Source: Bog-473 sp963743785 (GTDB lineage: Bacteria; Actinomycetota; Acidimicrobiia; Acidimicrobiales; RAAP-2). From it: 64,000 nucleotides of DNA. A program made the translations under genes and the position numbers. This document shows, in pieces, positions 8,918 through 17,967 of the stretch (position 1 is its first letter; every line of letters begins with the position of its first letter). Under the pieces are notes generated by a model. The model did not search any database. It saw nothing but the letters and a program-made list of their open reading frames with translations, and was not told the DNA's origin. The DNA lies in assembly GCA_963743785.1 (NCBI GenBank), contig CAVURD010000034.1, positions 1 to 64,000 of the forward strand, in the 5' to 3' direction.

Positions 8918-11446
8918 ATGAATCCTGGTCATCCAGCGAGGGAATTGCACCGACTGGATGCACATACGTCGCCCCGTTTGAAGGTCTGCATCTTGGTATT
9001 GGTGGTTGTGGTTGGGATGGTCCTGGTGTTCACTGCCGGGCGGTCCGTCGCATCGGTGCGTACCGAGTACTCGTCGACTCCGAACAAGGCGAACGCATCG
9101 ACAACGAGCACGACACCCTATGCCGCGACCGGCTATTTCTATGTGACGCAGAAGGGGAGCGGCTGGACGCTGGTGACTCCTCAAGGTGAGCCCTTCTACG
9201 CGTCCGGTATCGACACCGTGTCACCGGGCGGCTCGGGTACCGACCAGGTCACCGGTGTGTGCCCCTACTGCGTAACGGTGGCTAATGACTTCCCGAGCAC
9301 TGCCGCCTGGGCCACATCGACGCTCGGTCAGCTCCGCTCGTGGGGCTTCAACTCCCTGGGCCCATACTCCGACGACACTGACCTCGGGTCCCAGATGCCG
9401 TACGAAGTGCAACTTTCGATGGCCAGTGGCGACGACTGGTTTGCCCCTTCGTTTGTCACCAATGCTGACCAGGTGGCCGCCACACAGGTCGCGCCATTGG
9501 CCAACGATCCGAACATCATCGGTTACCTAACTGACAGCGAGCTCGACTGGGGGCCGCTCCTCGGCAATGGTGACGGCAACGATGAAACGGCCCTCCAGCA
9601 GTATCTGCAGTTGCCGGCCGGTTCGCCCGGGCTGGCCGTAGCCCAGCAATACCTGGGCAATCCCAGCGGGTTCCTGACTGCGTTGGCGACTCGCTACTTC
9701 TCGGTGACCACGAGCGCCGTGCACATGTACGACACAAACCATCTCATCTTGGGCGTCAAAGCCGAAGGCCAGGAGATCGAACCCAATCTCATCAAGGCCG
9801 CAGCCCCTTATGTCAACGTGTTCAGTATCGAGGACTACAGCCTGATCCCGGGATTGGATCAAGTGGTGAACAATATCTGGCCGCCCTACCTTCCCGTGGA
9901 GCAAAACCTGGCTGATCTGGAGGCCGTCGCCAACATTCCCCTCATGATCGGCGAGTACTCGTTCACAGCCCCCAGCGCCACGGACCCGGGCACCTCCGAT
10001 CCGTTCTACTTGACGGCTGATTCCCAGCAGCAGCGCGCCAACCAGTTTGAGAACTTCATCGCGCCCTTATATGAGGACACGCCGGCGCTCGTGGGGGACG
10101 ACTGGTTCCAGTACGTGGACGAACCGGCCAACGGACGTACCGGTGACGGAGAGAACAACGACTTCGGGATGATCGACGTCAACGGCAATCCCTATCCGAC
10201 CATGGTTGCCGCAATGCAACTCATGCACAACGTCGTCGCCGACCAGGCGGGTGACAACGGCCCGAACTGCGACTCGTGGGCCACGAACAGCTCTGTGGTG
10301 ACCTGTACCGCCAATATGCCGTCATCGACGCCGTCCCCCTTGACGATCGTGACGACCACATTGCCGACGGGTACCGTCGGCACCAGCTACTTCTTAGGAG
10401 GCGTCTACGCCGCCGGCGGAACGCCCGACTATTCATACGCCACAACGCAGGGTTCGCTTCCCAGTGGTCTGACTCTCGACCCCACGAGCGGCATCATCTC
10501 GGGGACGCCCACGTCGTCTGGAACCTCGTCTTTCACGGTTCAGGCCGCCGACTCTGGCGGGTCCCAACCGGTGTCACAAGCCCTCTCCATCACCGTCAAA
10601 CCTGATGTGAAGGTATCCGTCACGACCACTTCGCTGAAGACTGCGAATCAGAACGAGTCCTACTCGGACACGTTAGCAGCGACCGGTGGCACCGCACCAT
10701 ACAACTGGACAATCACCGCAGGGGCATTGCCGGCAGGTCTGACACTCAGTTCGGACGGGGTCATTAGCGGCGTGGCCACCGCGTCGGGCACCTTCACCTT
10801 CACTGTTGCGGTCACGGACTCGACGAGTCCTACCGAAACGGCAACCACGACGCTGACACTGAACATCCCGCCGACGACCAGCGTCCTCTTGCCCTCGGCC
10901 GGCGCAACCCTTCAGGGGTCGACGTGGGTAGACGCCGGCGCATCCAGCCAGAACGGGATTGCAAGTGTGCAGTTCGAGATCTCAGGGGGATCGATCAGCG
11001 ATCAGGTGATCGGCACTGGGACGGGGACACTCATCGGCTACCTTTCGGCCTTCAACACCGCGGCGTTCCCGAACGGTACGTACACAATCCAGAGCGTTGC
11101 GACCGACAAGAAGGGTCTTTCGAACACCAGTCCTCCGGTGACCTTCACCATAGAGAACCCCCCGGCAACGAGCCTTCTCGTACCTTCGAAGGGAACATCG
11201 CTGTCCGGATCGACGTACGTTGCCGCCTCGGCCTCGAACGCCACCAGCGTTGAGTTCCTGCTCTTCGGCGGCTCCTACGGCTTTAACGCTCCGGTGCTCT
11301 GCACGGGGACGCTGACCTTGTACGGATGGTTGTGCAACTGGAACACCACGACGGTCCCCAACGGTTCGTACACTTTAGTGTCTGAGGCGTTCGGCACGGG
11401 TGGAAGCGCATTCAGTTCGGGTGTCAACATCACCGTCAGGAACTAA
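8918..11446 (+). CDS. Secreted or membrane-anchored glycoside hydrolase (agarase-like barrel) with four Ig-like modules
   Basis: An 842-residue protein. An N-terminal signal anchor (VCILVLVVVVGMVLVFTAG, about residues 24-42) leads into a Ser/Thr-rich linker. Residues of about 70-430 resemble the (beta/alpha)8 catalytic domain of agarase-like hydrolases: FYVTQKGSGWTLVTPQGEPF, LRSWGFNSLGPYSD, then YLTDSELDWG near 207 (likely acid/base Glu) and LMIGEYSF near 344 (likely nucleophile Glu). Residues of about 475-650 are two putative Ig (He_PIG) repeats with GLTLDPTSGIISGTP and GLTLSSDGVISGVA. Two further Ig-like domains fill the C-terminus. A polysaccharide substrate is likely but cannot be specified. 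The assignment of the two Glu residues is by pattern only. Confidence 0.75.
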   Translation: MNPGHPARELHRLDAHTSPRLKVCILVLVVVVGMVLVFTAGRSVASVRTEYSSTPNKANASTTSTTPYAATGYFYVTQKGSGWTLVTPQGEPFYASGIDTVSPGGSGTDQVTGVCPYCVTVANDFPSTAAWATSTLGQLRSWGFNSLGPYSDDTDLGSQMPYEVQLSMASGDDWFAPSFVTNADQVAATQVAPLANDPNIIGYLTDSELDWGPLLGNGDGNDETALQQYLQLPAGSPGLAVAQQYLGNPSGFLTALATRYFSVTTSAVHMYDTNHLILGVKAEGQEIEPNLIKAAAPYVNVFSIEDYSLIPGLDQVVNNIWPPYLPVEQNLADLEAVANIPLMIGEYSFTAPSATDPGTSDPFYLTADSQQQRANQFENFIAPLYEDTPALVGDDWFQYVDEPANGRTGDGENNDFGMIDVNGNPYPTMVAAMQLMHNVVADQAGDNGPNCDSWATNSSVVTCTANMPSSTPSPLTIVTTTLPTGTVGTSYFLGGVYAAGGTPDYSYATTQGSLPSGLTLDPTSGIISGTPTSSGTSSFTVQAADSGGSQPVSQALSITVKPDVKVSVTTTSLKTANQNESYSDTLAATGGTAPYNWTITAGALPAGLTLSSDGVISGVATASGTFTFTVAVTDSTSPTETATTTLTLNIPPTTSVLLPSAGATLQGSTWVDAGASSQNGIASVQFEISGGSISDQVIGTGTGTLIGYLSAFNTAAFPNGTYTIQSVATDKKGLSNTSPPVTFTIENPPATSLLVPSKGTSLSGSTYVAASASNATSVEFLLFGGSYGFNAPVLCTGTLTLYGWLCNWNTTTVPNGSYTLVSEAFGTGGSAFSSGVNITVRN

Positions 11447-11648
11447 CAATTCGAGGGGTTTCGGCGACGGTCACTGGCCTCACTGTCATAGAGTGCGGGC
11501 CAACGGACTGTCAATGCGTTGACAGCTTCGCTCGCTTTTCCGGGTTCTGGACTTTGTTTTCCTGCCTGGCGACGGCTGGCGAGCTAAGCACCCTATGTCA
11601 AGCTTCTGAAAGCTTGGTGGCCTTGAGTCATCGAAATGGGGGGGTCCG

Positions 11649-11987
11649 TTGATGAATGCTCCGGCCTGTGCCGTAGGGATGTCGATTGCCGTGGCCGTCA
11701 TGCTCGGAACAATCAGTCTCATTGCGATTGGATCAAACGGGGTAGCCGAAGCGGCCTGCAATACGATCTCTGTATCCGGGCTGGCTAATGCGAAACTGCC
11801 CGCCGGGGGGGGTGAAACCTGTCCATCAATAGATGGAAGCCATGCTCGAATCGATGACACCGCAGGACTGAAGTTCATTTACTATTTCCGCCGGAACTCA
11901 TCGTGGCTGATCGAACCGCTTACGGCATCAGGCGGCCTTGGGGCATTATGGGGCTCCGCACAAAACGTAGGGCTTCATATTCATTGA
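11649..11987 (+). CDS. Small secreted protein, function unknown
   Basis: A 112-residue frame starting with a hydrophobic export signal (MSIAVAVMLGTISLIAIGS, likely cut after VAEAA) and a mature part of about 75 residues with two cysteines. A purine-rich tract lies upstream of the ATG. No family is recognised. Its last 42 bp overlap the 3' end of the convergent collagen-like gene, which is unusual and lowers confidence in the C-terminus; an undetected indel could have altered it. Confidence 0.45.
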   Translation: MMNAPACAVGMSIAVAVMLGTISLIAIGSNGVAEAACNTISVSGLANAKLPAGGGETCPSIDGSHARIDDTAGLKFIYYFRRNSSWLIEPLTASGGLGALWGSAQNVGLHIH

Positions 11988-12497
11988 CACGCCAGCCGCA
12001 AGCGGCCCAGTCACATGGGCAACTGTCTGCCACATTGTGTCGCTGAGCGGAAACGATGAGCTGAGAACTACATTGTGGTCATCTGCAGGGCTGGAGGCGG
12101 AGACTTGAGCGCCCCCGCTCAGGAGGACCTTCCCGGTCGGGCAACCCGTCTTGGCTACGAGCGCTGTACCTACTGGGGCGTCAGGTGCCGAGCTGAGGGT
12201 GGTGGCAGCGACGATCGAGGTGGCAGCGACGGTTCCGGCTGGACCTGCAGCTCCTTGGGGCCCGGCGGGTCCCTGAACTCCCTGTACGCCTTGTTTACCC
12301 GTTGCCCCGGCGGCCCCAGTGGGCCCAGAGGTCATTGCTGGGATCTTCACCACTGCGTAAACGCCAACGCCAAGTCCCGCTAACCCAACGACGAGGGCCC
12401 CGATGACTACGGGCATCAACCACCCAGGCGCAGGCTTGTTCGATGTCGCCTCGTGATCTGAGGTCACCGGCTGTGAATGTGGTGTTGGTGTTGACAT
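11946..12497 (-). CDS. Membrane-anchored protein with a collagen-like repeat
   Basis: A 183-residue protein. A cytoplasmic N-terminus of about 26 residues is followed by one transmembrane helix (MPVVIGALVVGLAGLGVGVY), then ten Gly-X-Y triplets (about residues 58-88, such as GPTGAAGATGKQGVQ). A C-terminal domain of about 90 residues with two cysteines follows. The ATG has a good ribosome site (GAGGAAGGATG upstream), which overlaps the end of the preceding HTH-like frame. Bacterial collagen-like segments form trimeric stalks, so the protein probably presents its C-terminal head outside the cell. The target is unknown. Confidence 0.75.
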   Translation of the reverse strand: MSTPTPHSQPVTSDHEATSNKPAPGWLMPVVIGALVVGLAGLGVGVYAVVKIPAMTSGPTGAAGATGKQGVQGVQGPAGPQGAAGPAGTVAATSIVAATTLSSAPDAPVGTALVAKTGCPTGKVLLSGGAQVSASSPADDHNVVLSSSFPLSDTMWQTVAHVTGPLAAGVSMNMKPYVLCGAP

Positions 12498-12503
12498 GCG
12501 CCT

Positions 12504-12907
12504 TCATCCTTCCTCTCGGTGCAGCGAGGACTCGGGGGCCAATGCAGCATCATCTTTGCCGTCTCGATGCGGAACGTCTATCCGAATGGTAGTTGCTGCA
12601 CCTTCAAGGGCTCTATTTAGTGAAGCGACTTGAGGTGAAATCTCGTCACGCCTCGGCGATTCGACCAAATTGCGATAAACCGTCTTTCGGCTTACCCGAT
12701 TGTCTTGGCGATCTCCTCGACGGTCAGTTCATTGAGAAAGGCGGCCGCATCAAACGAGACTTCTGCCACGGCAATGAGGCTATTTCTTCGGACGGCGTCT
12801 TGCCTCCAACTGTCCCGAATCCGAGCATCCCAAAGACCAACGACTCCTTGCTGCCAAGATCGCCGGGACGCGTGGGACACCTTCGGCGGTAGGTCTGGAA
12901 CGGTCAA
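12504..12907 (-). pseudogene. Helix-turn-helix DNA-binding protein, frameshifted
   Basis: Two frames together read as a small regulator or a recombinase-type HTH. The first ends LTVEEIAKTIG then a stop (12692). The second continues VSRKTVYRNLVESPRRDEIS and runs to a stop at 12504. Joined, they give a textbook helix-turn-helix, EEIAKTIG/VSRKTVYR. Restoring one G to the GGG run (12695-12697 on the + strand side) is enough. The true start is unclear because the N-terminal 40 residues have low-quality coding character. The end lies just before the collagen-like gene, so the two may be co-transcribed. Confidence 0.4.
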
Positions 12908-13140
12908 ATAGGACCGATTGTGCCCATTGGGAGGAACCTAAAAGCGGCACTTTCGGGCTAGGGCTGAGAGCCGAGAGCCGCACCACTAGAAGTGTTTGAG
13001 ATTCGGTCCAAGATGGCGGTCCGGCCATCTGACCGTAGGTCTCCAAACGATCTCGAGGTCGGAAAGAACCGACTCTCCCACTTCTTCGGGAAGAGTCCGG
13101 GAAGAGGGCATCAAGCACAAGGCCTATTTGGTGGAGCATC

Positions 13141-14361
13141 ATGAATCCGGTGCTTGATCCAGACGACAGCCCATTGACTGCTTGGCTGCATCGCCTGCCC
13201 CTCTTGTTCCTGGTCGGTGGGGCTGTCGTCGCATGGACGGCCTATGGCATTTATGCACACATGGGCACTCGATTCAGTCTTGATCTCCGAGTGTACCGAG
13301 CGGCGGCCAGCTCCCTCATCGCAGGTCGCAATCCGTACCATCAGTACTTCACGGGCTACCACCTTCCGTTCACGTATCCACCAGCAGCGCTCTTCGCTTT
13401 CAGTCCGTTCACCTTGGGCTCGGTCCACATCATCGAGACCCTTTGGTGGCTGATCAACGCAATGGCGGTGACGGCGATTCTCTACCTCGGCATCTCTTCG
13501 TCACTGCACCTTTCAAGAACAAAATCACTGTGGATCGCCATTCTCTTTGCGCCACTGCTCAGCCTGGCCTTCGAGCCGTTGCGAACCAATACGAGTTACG
13601 GCCAGATCAACGTCCTGCTCTTGCTCTTGGTCGTTGTTGACCTGACTCGGATGCCAAAGAGGTACAACGGCGTCTTGGTAGGTATAGCGGGAGCCATCAA
13701 ACTGACCCCTCTCGTCTACTTGCTCTATTTCGCTGTCAAGGGGGAACGGCGTTCGCTTTGCCGATCCCTCTTGGTCATCGTGGGAATCGGAGCGATGCTA
13801 TTTCTGGCGGTCCCTCTAGAGTCACGAACGTACTGGATCCATCAGATCTTCGACCCTGCCCGCACGGGCCCCATTGGGGGGAGGCGTGATCAGTCCTGGT
13901 ACGGGCTGTTGCACCGATGGCCGTTCTCTCCCCACTGGGCGGTGCTGCCTTGGGCGATTCTCGCCCTGGTTACGCTCGGAGCTACTTGGTCGCTCGTGCG
14001 GCGGCTCGTATCGAGAAACCGAACCATCGACGCCGTGGTGGCCCTCGGAATGTGCTCCGAGTTGATCAGTCCCGTCTCGTGGTCGCACCACTGGGTGTGG
14101 ATCATCCTCATTCCAATCCTGCTGGTGCGGGGATTCAGCGCTCAGCCGCTGGTGGCGGCCACCATGGTTCTGCTCTGCCTCGTTGGAACTATCGGTCCCT
14201 ATGCGTGGAATCTCCAGGGGTGGTCCGAACGTGGATTGAGCAACACATTGGTCCTCACTGGTGCACTGGCGTTCTTCACGTGGGTGATATCTGAGCTGCG
14301 ACGTCCGTCAGCAGCATCGAGCATCTCGACACATCAGAGCGTTGCCGCTGGCTCCCCATAA
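13141..14361 (+). CDS. GT87-family (DUF2029) membrane mannosyltransferase-like protein
   Basis: 406 residues with about nine transmembrane segments. The family pattern of polyprenyl-phosphate-mannose-dependent alpha-1,2-mannosyltransferases (GT-C fold, GT87) is clear. SLDLRVYRAAASSLIAGRNPY (about residues 46-66) holds the Asp after the first helix that is catalytic in this family, and FTYPPAALFAFSPF follows. The enzyme would add a sugar to a lipid or cell-envelope glycan on the outer face of the membrane. A tandem glycan substrate cannot be inferred. It stands alone, with 233 bp of apparently non-coding DNA upstream. Confidence 0.8.
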   Translation: MNPVLDPDDSPLTAWLHRLPLLFLVGGAVVAWTAYGIYAHMGTRFSLDLRVYRAAASSLIAGRNPYHQYFTGYHLPFTYPPAALFAFSPFTLGSVHIIETLWWLINAMAVTAILYLGISSSLHLSRTKSLWIAILFAPLLSLAFEPLRTNTSYGQINVLLLLLVVVDLTRMPKRYNGVLVGIAGAIKLTPLVYLLYFAVKGERRSLCRSLLVIVGIGAMLFLAVPLESRTYWIHQIFDPARTGPIGGRRDQSWYGLLHRWPFSPHWAVLPWAILALVTLGATWSLVRRLVSRNRTIDAVVALGMCSELISPVSWSHHWVWIILIPILLVRGFSAQPLVAATMVLLCLVGTIGPYAWNLQGWSERGLSNTLVLTGALAFFTWVISELRRPSAASSISTHQSVAAGSP

Positions 14362-14489
14362 ATCTCGATCTCTATCCGGCACTGGATGTAATTGAGGGAA
14401 CGACGAACGCCGGACTTGGGCGTGGCTGACTAACACTCTCGGGGAATCGGGGCGAGCACCCATCTCAACCGGATGTGAGACTTCGTCGT

Positions 14490-15242
14490 ATGTCTGATCT
14501 ATGGCGAGAGGCGAGCCAGGCGTCCGAGAGGTTTGCGGCCCAAGCTCTTGATTACCACCGTTACCGACCTCGTTACCCACAGGGCCTATTCGATGACATT
14601 GTTCGGTTAGCCAACCTCTCCGCCGGAGACAAGGCGATCGAGATTGGAGCCGGAACGGGAATTGCAACGCAACCGCTCGTTGAATGTGACCTTGACGTGA
14701 CGGCCATCGAGCCTGCAGTCGCCCTGGCTGCTGTCGCAGAATCCAATCTGAGGGGGCGGGCTCGGTTCGTCGTGGGTCGATTTGAGGACTTCTCACCTGA
14801 CTCTTCCGTCAGGCTGCTGGCGGCGTTCAACGCATGGCACTGGGTCGACCCAGGGAGCGCTGGTGACCTTGCTGCTCGACTATTAGAACCGGGCGGTTCG
14901 CTTGCCCTTATTTGGACAGTCGTCGTCTCATGGGGTGAGGAGCCTTTCGAAGAGCGATTAACTAGGACATTTGGATCCCCTCGGGACAAACGATTCGAAC
15001 ATGATGTTGAAGGTTCAATGCAGCCGATTCGAGATGATGCTCGGTTCGGTGAGTTTCAAGCCCATCACCATCGCTTCGAGCGCAGACTCGATGCCGAAGC
15101 GTTCGTCGCTGTCACCAAAACGTACGGGGGTGATCGAACGACTGAGCAATACGAAGCGATTGAGAGGATTATCAATGACGACTTTGGCGGTTCCGTCATA
15201 AAAGTGGAGGATGCAGTTCTCTACATCGCAGCTCGGTTGTAG
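14490..15242 (+). CDS. Class I SAM-dependent methyltransferase
   Basis: About 250 residues. The SAM-binding motif I is AIEIGAGTGIATQPL (about residues 50-64), followed by the acidic end of beta 2 (VTAIEPA) and motif II/III near ARFVVGRFEDFS and LLEPGGSLALIW. It resembles the UbiE/Trans_aconit-type group with the N-terminal FAAQALDYHRYRPRYP element. The acceptor is unknown. The ATG at 14490 is chosen; an in-frame GTG at 14475 would add five residues. Codon use looks more AT-tolerant than in the 38-64 kb core, consistent with acquired DNA. Confidence 0.8.
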   Translation: MSDLWREASQASERFAAQALDYHRYRPRYPQGLFDDIVRLANLSAGDKAIEIGAGTGIATQPLVECDLDVTAIEPAVALAAVAESNLRGRARFVVGRFEDFSPDSSVRLLAAFNAWHWVDPGSAGDLAARLLEPGGSLALIWTVVVSWGEEPFEERLTRTFGSPRDKRFEHDVEGSMQPIRDDARFGEFQAHHHRFERRLDAEAFVAVTKTYGGDRTTEQYEAIERIINDDFGGSVIKVEDAVLYIAARL

Positions 15243-15677
15243 CTAGCGGTCCGTTGCCACCCGCCATCGACCCCGGATCGGGGAGCGTCCTTCGTTCTGA
15301 CGTCGGAGCATGGAGAGCCGTTAATCGGCGCCCCGGCGTCCAGCTTCGACCCGTGAGGAGAAAGCCGAGACCATCGCACACCTCGAAGCATTTGGGAACC
15401 TCGTTGCGTGTAGATTGGCGATGGATCCGGGCCGTCTTCGACCTGTCGGAGATCGCTCACGGCACGGATCCGTAATCATCGAACCTTGATGACATCCGTT
15501 ACTCCCCTTGTCGTAGTGACTCTTACTCGGCGAAGTATGTGATTACTCCCTGCGCCCGTGTAATCGCACTTTGGAACGGTGGTAGGGGCCGTCTGGTCAC
15601 CCGATTGCCCTTCGACGCCCATCGACGGTTCACGGGCATAGGGTCAGGGGTCGCAAACGAACCCGCAAGGAGGAAGG
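15243..15677. other. 435-bp intergenic stretch, no supported gene
   Basis: Short overlapping frames on both strands have no recognisable content. A small perfect hairpin (CCCCG-GAT-CGGGG) occurs at about 15270-15283, shortly after the methyltransferase stop, but without a T-run. The region ends with a strong ribosome site for the next gene. Confidence 0.4.
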
Positions 15678-16055
15678 ATGGCTGATCATCGGCTGGTGGC
15701 GGTCATCTTGGAGGTTTCGGATCTCGATAGTTCGGTGGCTCTTTACCGAGACGCATTCGGCCTAGACCTCCATCCAGGTGACAACGCTGTTGATGACCGG
15801 TGGACAGGCGGGAGCCATGCCGAGATTTCCTGGACCGATGGCGCTTACCTTCACTTCTCCCTCTATCCCGCCAAGGAACAGCCGACTTCCGGTGTACAGA
15901 TCAGCCTGTCCGTCGACAACATCGAAGCTGCTCATGCAGCGGCAGTCTGTGCTGGCGCTCGTGTCCTTCACGAACCTCGAAACGAACCCTGGGGTCGTAG
16001 CGGACGCTATGCAGACTTCGACGGAAACGTCATTGAGTTGACCCAGCACGCATAG
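15678..16055 (+). CDS. VOC family (glyoxalase/bleomycin-resistance fold) protein
   Basis: A 125-residue single vicinal-oxygen-chelate domain. The paired beta-alpha-beta modules are visible: AVILEVSDLDSSVALYRDAFGL at the N-terminus (about residues 8-29) and VDNIEAAHAAAVCAGARVL in the second half, ending in YADFDGNVIELTQ, where the last Glu is a usual metal ligand. AAGGAGGAAGG just upstream fixes the start. Members bind or modify antibiotics or act as small dioxygenases or isomerases. The ligand here is unknown. Confidence 0.8.
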   Translation: MADHRLVAVILEVSDLDSSVALYRDAFGLDLHPGDNAVDDRWTGGSHAEISWTDGAYLHFSLYPAKEQPTSGVQISLSVDNIEAAHAAAVCAGARVLHEPRNEPWGRSGRYADFDGNVIELTQHA

Positions 16056-16436
16056 TTGACGACCCGGCACCGCTGCCCACTTCGCCGGGATTGGGCGTGG
16101 CCGAGTGGCGTGCGCCCAATGCCCATTGGGCGGGGATTACAGGAGTGCCAAGTTCGACTCGAACATCATCGGGATTGGTCGTCTTGAAAGTGCGTCGCAC
16201 GTCTTCGAGCCGTTCTGGAAGAACCTGCACGATTACGCAGTTTCTCTTGACGTCGGCGGCCGTGGCCGTCTGCCACCTCGGGAACAACGGCACCGCTCGC
16301 ACACTGCTCAAGACGTGGCCGCTCACATCTTGAGCCTCGAGGGTGTCCCAGTACCGCCGAGTAGCTGACCGCTCTGGGGTGCCCCCTTCCGCCGGTTAGG
16401 TGTGCGTGCATCCTCGGTGCACCGGGGCGTCAGCGG
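16056..16436. other. 381-bp stretch without a confident gene, with a strong hairpin
   Basis: Open frames occur on both strands but none is clearly better than the others. A 7-bp perfect stem with a 4-base loop (GCCCAAT-GCCC-ATTGGGC) lies at 16114-16131, about 60 bp after the VOC stop. It could serve as a transcription end or be a relic of a repeat. Confidence 0.4.
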
Positions 16437-16797
16437 TCATCCCCCCAACAAGCAGAACTCAATTCCCTCTGGGTCTGCCATCACACAAATGATCCATTCG
16501 CCGTAGGTGTGCTCGTCCAGCGTTCGCCCGCCAAGACCCTGGACGAGGGCGACGGCTGAAGGGAAGGTCGCTGACCCAGAGATCGAGATGAAGCCGAGAC
16601 TTACCGACCTTCGATTCGCCGACAGGTTGGATGTTGATCACTGGCCCGCCGGCAATGGAGGGACCTATTTGGAACCATCCCGGCTGCGATTGCGGGCGCG
16701 CGGGCAGGTCAAGGACAGTGCTCCAGAAGGTCGCAGCTCGCTGCGTGTCGCAGTAGTCGAGTGTCACTTCCGCCCACGTGATCAATGGCCGGTCCAT
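16437..16797 (-). pseudogene. Second VOC family (glyoxalase-like) protein, frameshifted
   Basis: The ATG at 16797 follows a strong GAGGAGGT ribosome site. The frame opens with MDRPLITWAEVTLDYCD and contains WFQIGPS and INIQPVGE, typical of DUF1338/glyoxalase_6-like VOC proteins. After LHLDLWVSDLP the frame is lost, and the neighbouring frame continues SAVALVQGLGGRTLDEHTYG, then ICVMADPEGIEFCLLGG, before a stop at 16437. That is exactly the expected second VOC half ending in the metal-ligand Glu. One extra base within the AAGGGAA tract (16559-16565) explains it. The frame is otherwise intact. Confidence 0.75.
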
Positions 16798-16971
16798 TGG
16801 ACCTCCTCGAATCGGTAGCAATCCAGCATAAGTGAGGTGGTTTCACAGCGAACGTCCCATTTGCCAATCCGAAGGGTAGCCAGGGTGCCCCAGTCCGCCG
16901 GGAAGAGGCGAATGCCAGTCAGGCCTGATCGGATCCGCTCCAGAACGGGCTTGGTGGCATGATTTGTCGCG

Positions 16972-17907
16972 ATGAGCCTCGAGCCACCCGAGCGAACCCG
17001 CGAGTACCGCAATCACCACCTCGACAGCACACGTTGGGACCAGTTCGTACCGCGTGATGACGACATCTTCGTTACGACCGCATACAAGGCTGGCACGACA
17101 TGGACGCAGCGCATCCTGGCTGCTCTGATCCTTGGACCAAAACCGCTGCCCGCCAGATTGAGCGAAATATCCCCGTGGATCGATGCTCGGTTCATGGGAC
17201 CTCTTCAACCGATTCTCGATCGTCTAGATGCACAGCGCCATCGCCGGTTCATAAAGAGCCATCTGGCTGTGGACGGACTTCGGTTTTTCCCACAGGCCAA
17301 GTACATCGTCGTCGGCCGAGACACCCGTGACGTCTTCATGTCCTTGTTCAACCACTATTCGTCCTATACGGACATGATGTTCGAACTGTTCAACGACTCT
17401 GATCGGCCTGGCCCGGAATTTCCGCGTTGCCCGGCGACGCCGGGCGAATTGTGGCCAGTGTGGGCAAAAGCTGGATGGTTCGGATGGGAATCTGATGGCT
17501 GGCCATTCTGGTCACATCACCACCACCTCTCGACTTGGTGGGCTATACGAGAGCGTCCTAACGTGTTGTTCGTCCACTATGGTGATCTCAAAGCCGACCC
17601 TCAAACCGAGATGCGTCGGATTGCTGAGTTCTGCGCCATCGATGTCAGCGAGGACTCCTGGCCTGCTCTACTCGCGACGGTCGGACTCGACGCCATGCGC
17701 GACGAAGCACGCCACTTCGATGACCGCATGGCCATGGTCTGGAAGGGCGGCTCAGACAGCTTCTTCTACAAGGGCGACAGCGGTCGATGGCGCGGGGTGT
17801 TGACGCCCGACGATCTTGCTCTCTATGAGACCTCCGCGTCGGATCTCGATCCGGCGCTTCGACTGTGGCTCGAAGGCGGGCGCCATGCAGCCGGGATCAG
17901 AATGTAA
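16972..17907 (+). CDS. PAPS-dependent sulfotransferase
   Basis: A 311-residue enzyme of the Sulfotransfer_1 type that moves sulfate from PAPS to an alcohol or amine. The 5'-phosphosulfate loop is YKAGTTWTQRILA (about residues 38-50). The 3'-phosphate motif is VGRDTRDVFMSLFNHY (about 113-128). The C-terminal GDSGRWRGVLT matches the conserved G..G.W...L element. KSH (about 95-97) is the likely position of the catalytic His. It appears cytoplasmic. The neighbours do not point to a substrate; glycan or lipid sulfation would fit the surrounding envelope genes. Confidence 0.85.
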   Translation: MSLEPPERTREYRNHHLDSTRWDQFVPRDDDIFVTTAYKAGTTWTQRILAALILGPKPLPARLSEISPWIDARFMGPLQPILDRLDAQRHRRFIKSHLAVDGLRFFPQAKYIVVGRDTRDVFMSLFNHYSSYTDMMFELFNDSDRPGPEFPRCPATPGELWPVWAKAGWFGWESDGWPFWSHHHHLSTWWAIRERPNVLFVHYGDLKADPQTEMRRIAEFCAIDVSEDSWPALLATVGLDAMRDEARHFDDRMAMVWKGGSDSFFYKGDSGRWRGVLTPDDLALYETSASDLDPALRLWLEGGRHAAGIRM

Positions 17908-17967
17908 GGACGGATCGCGGGTGCCCCATATCGCCGGATCGGTACGCCACGTTCGGGAGCCGACAGA

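Noticed and set aside
16105..16368. Small gene of 87 codons
   Set aside because: The peptide looks partly protein-like, but the opposite strand looks equally so. There is no ribosome site and no known family.
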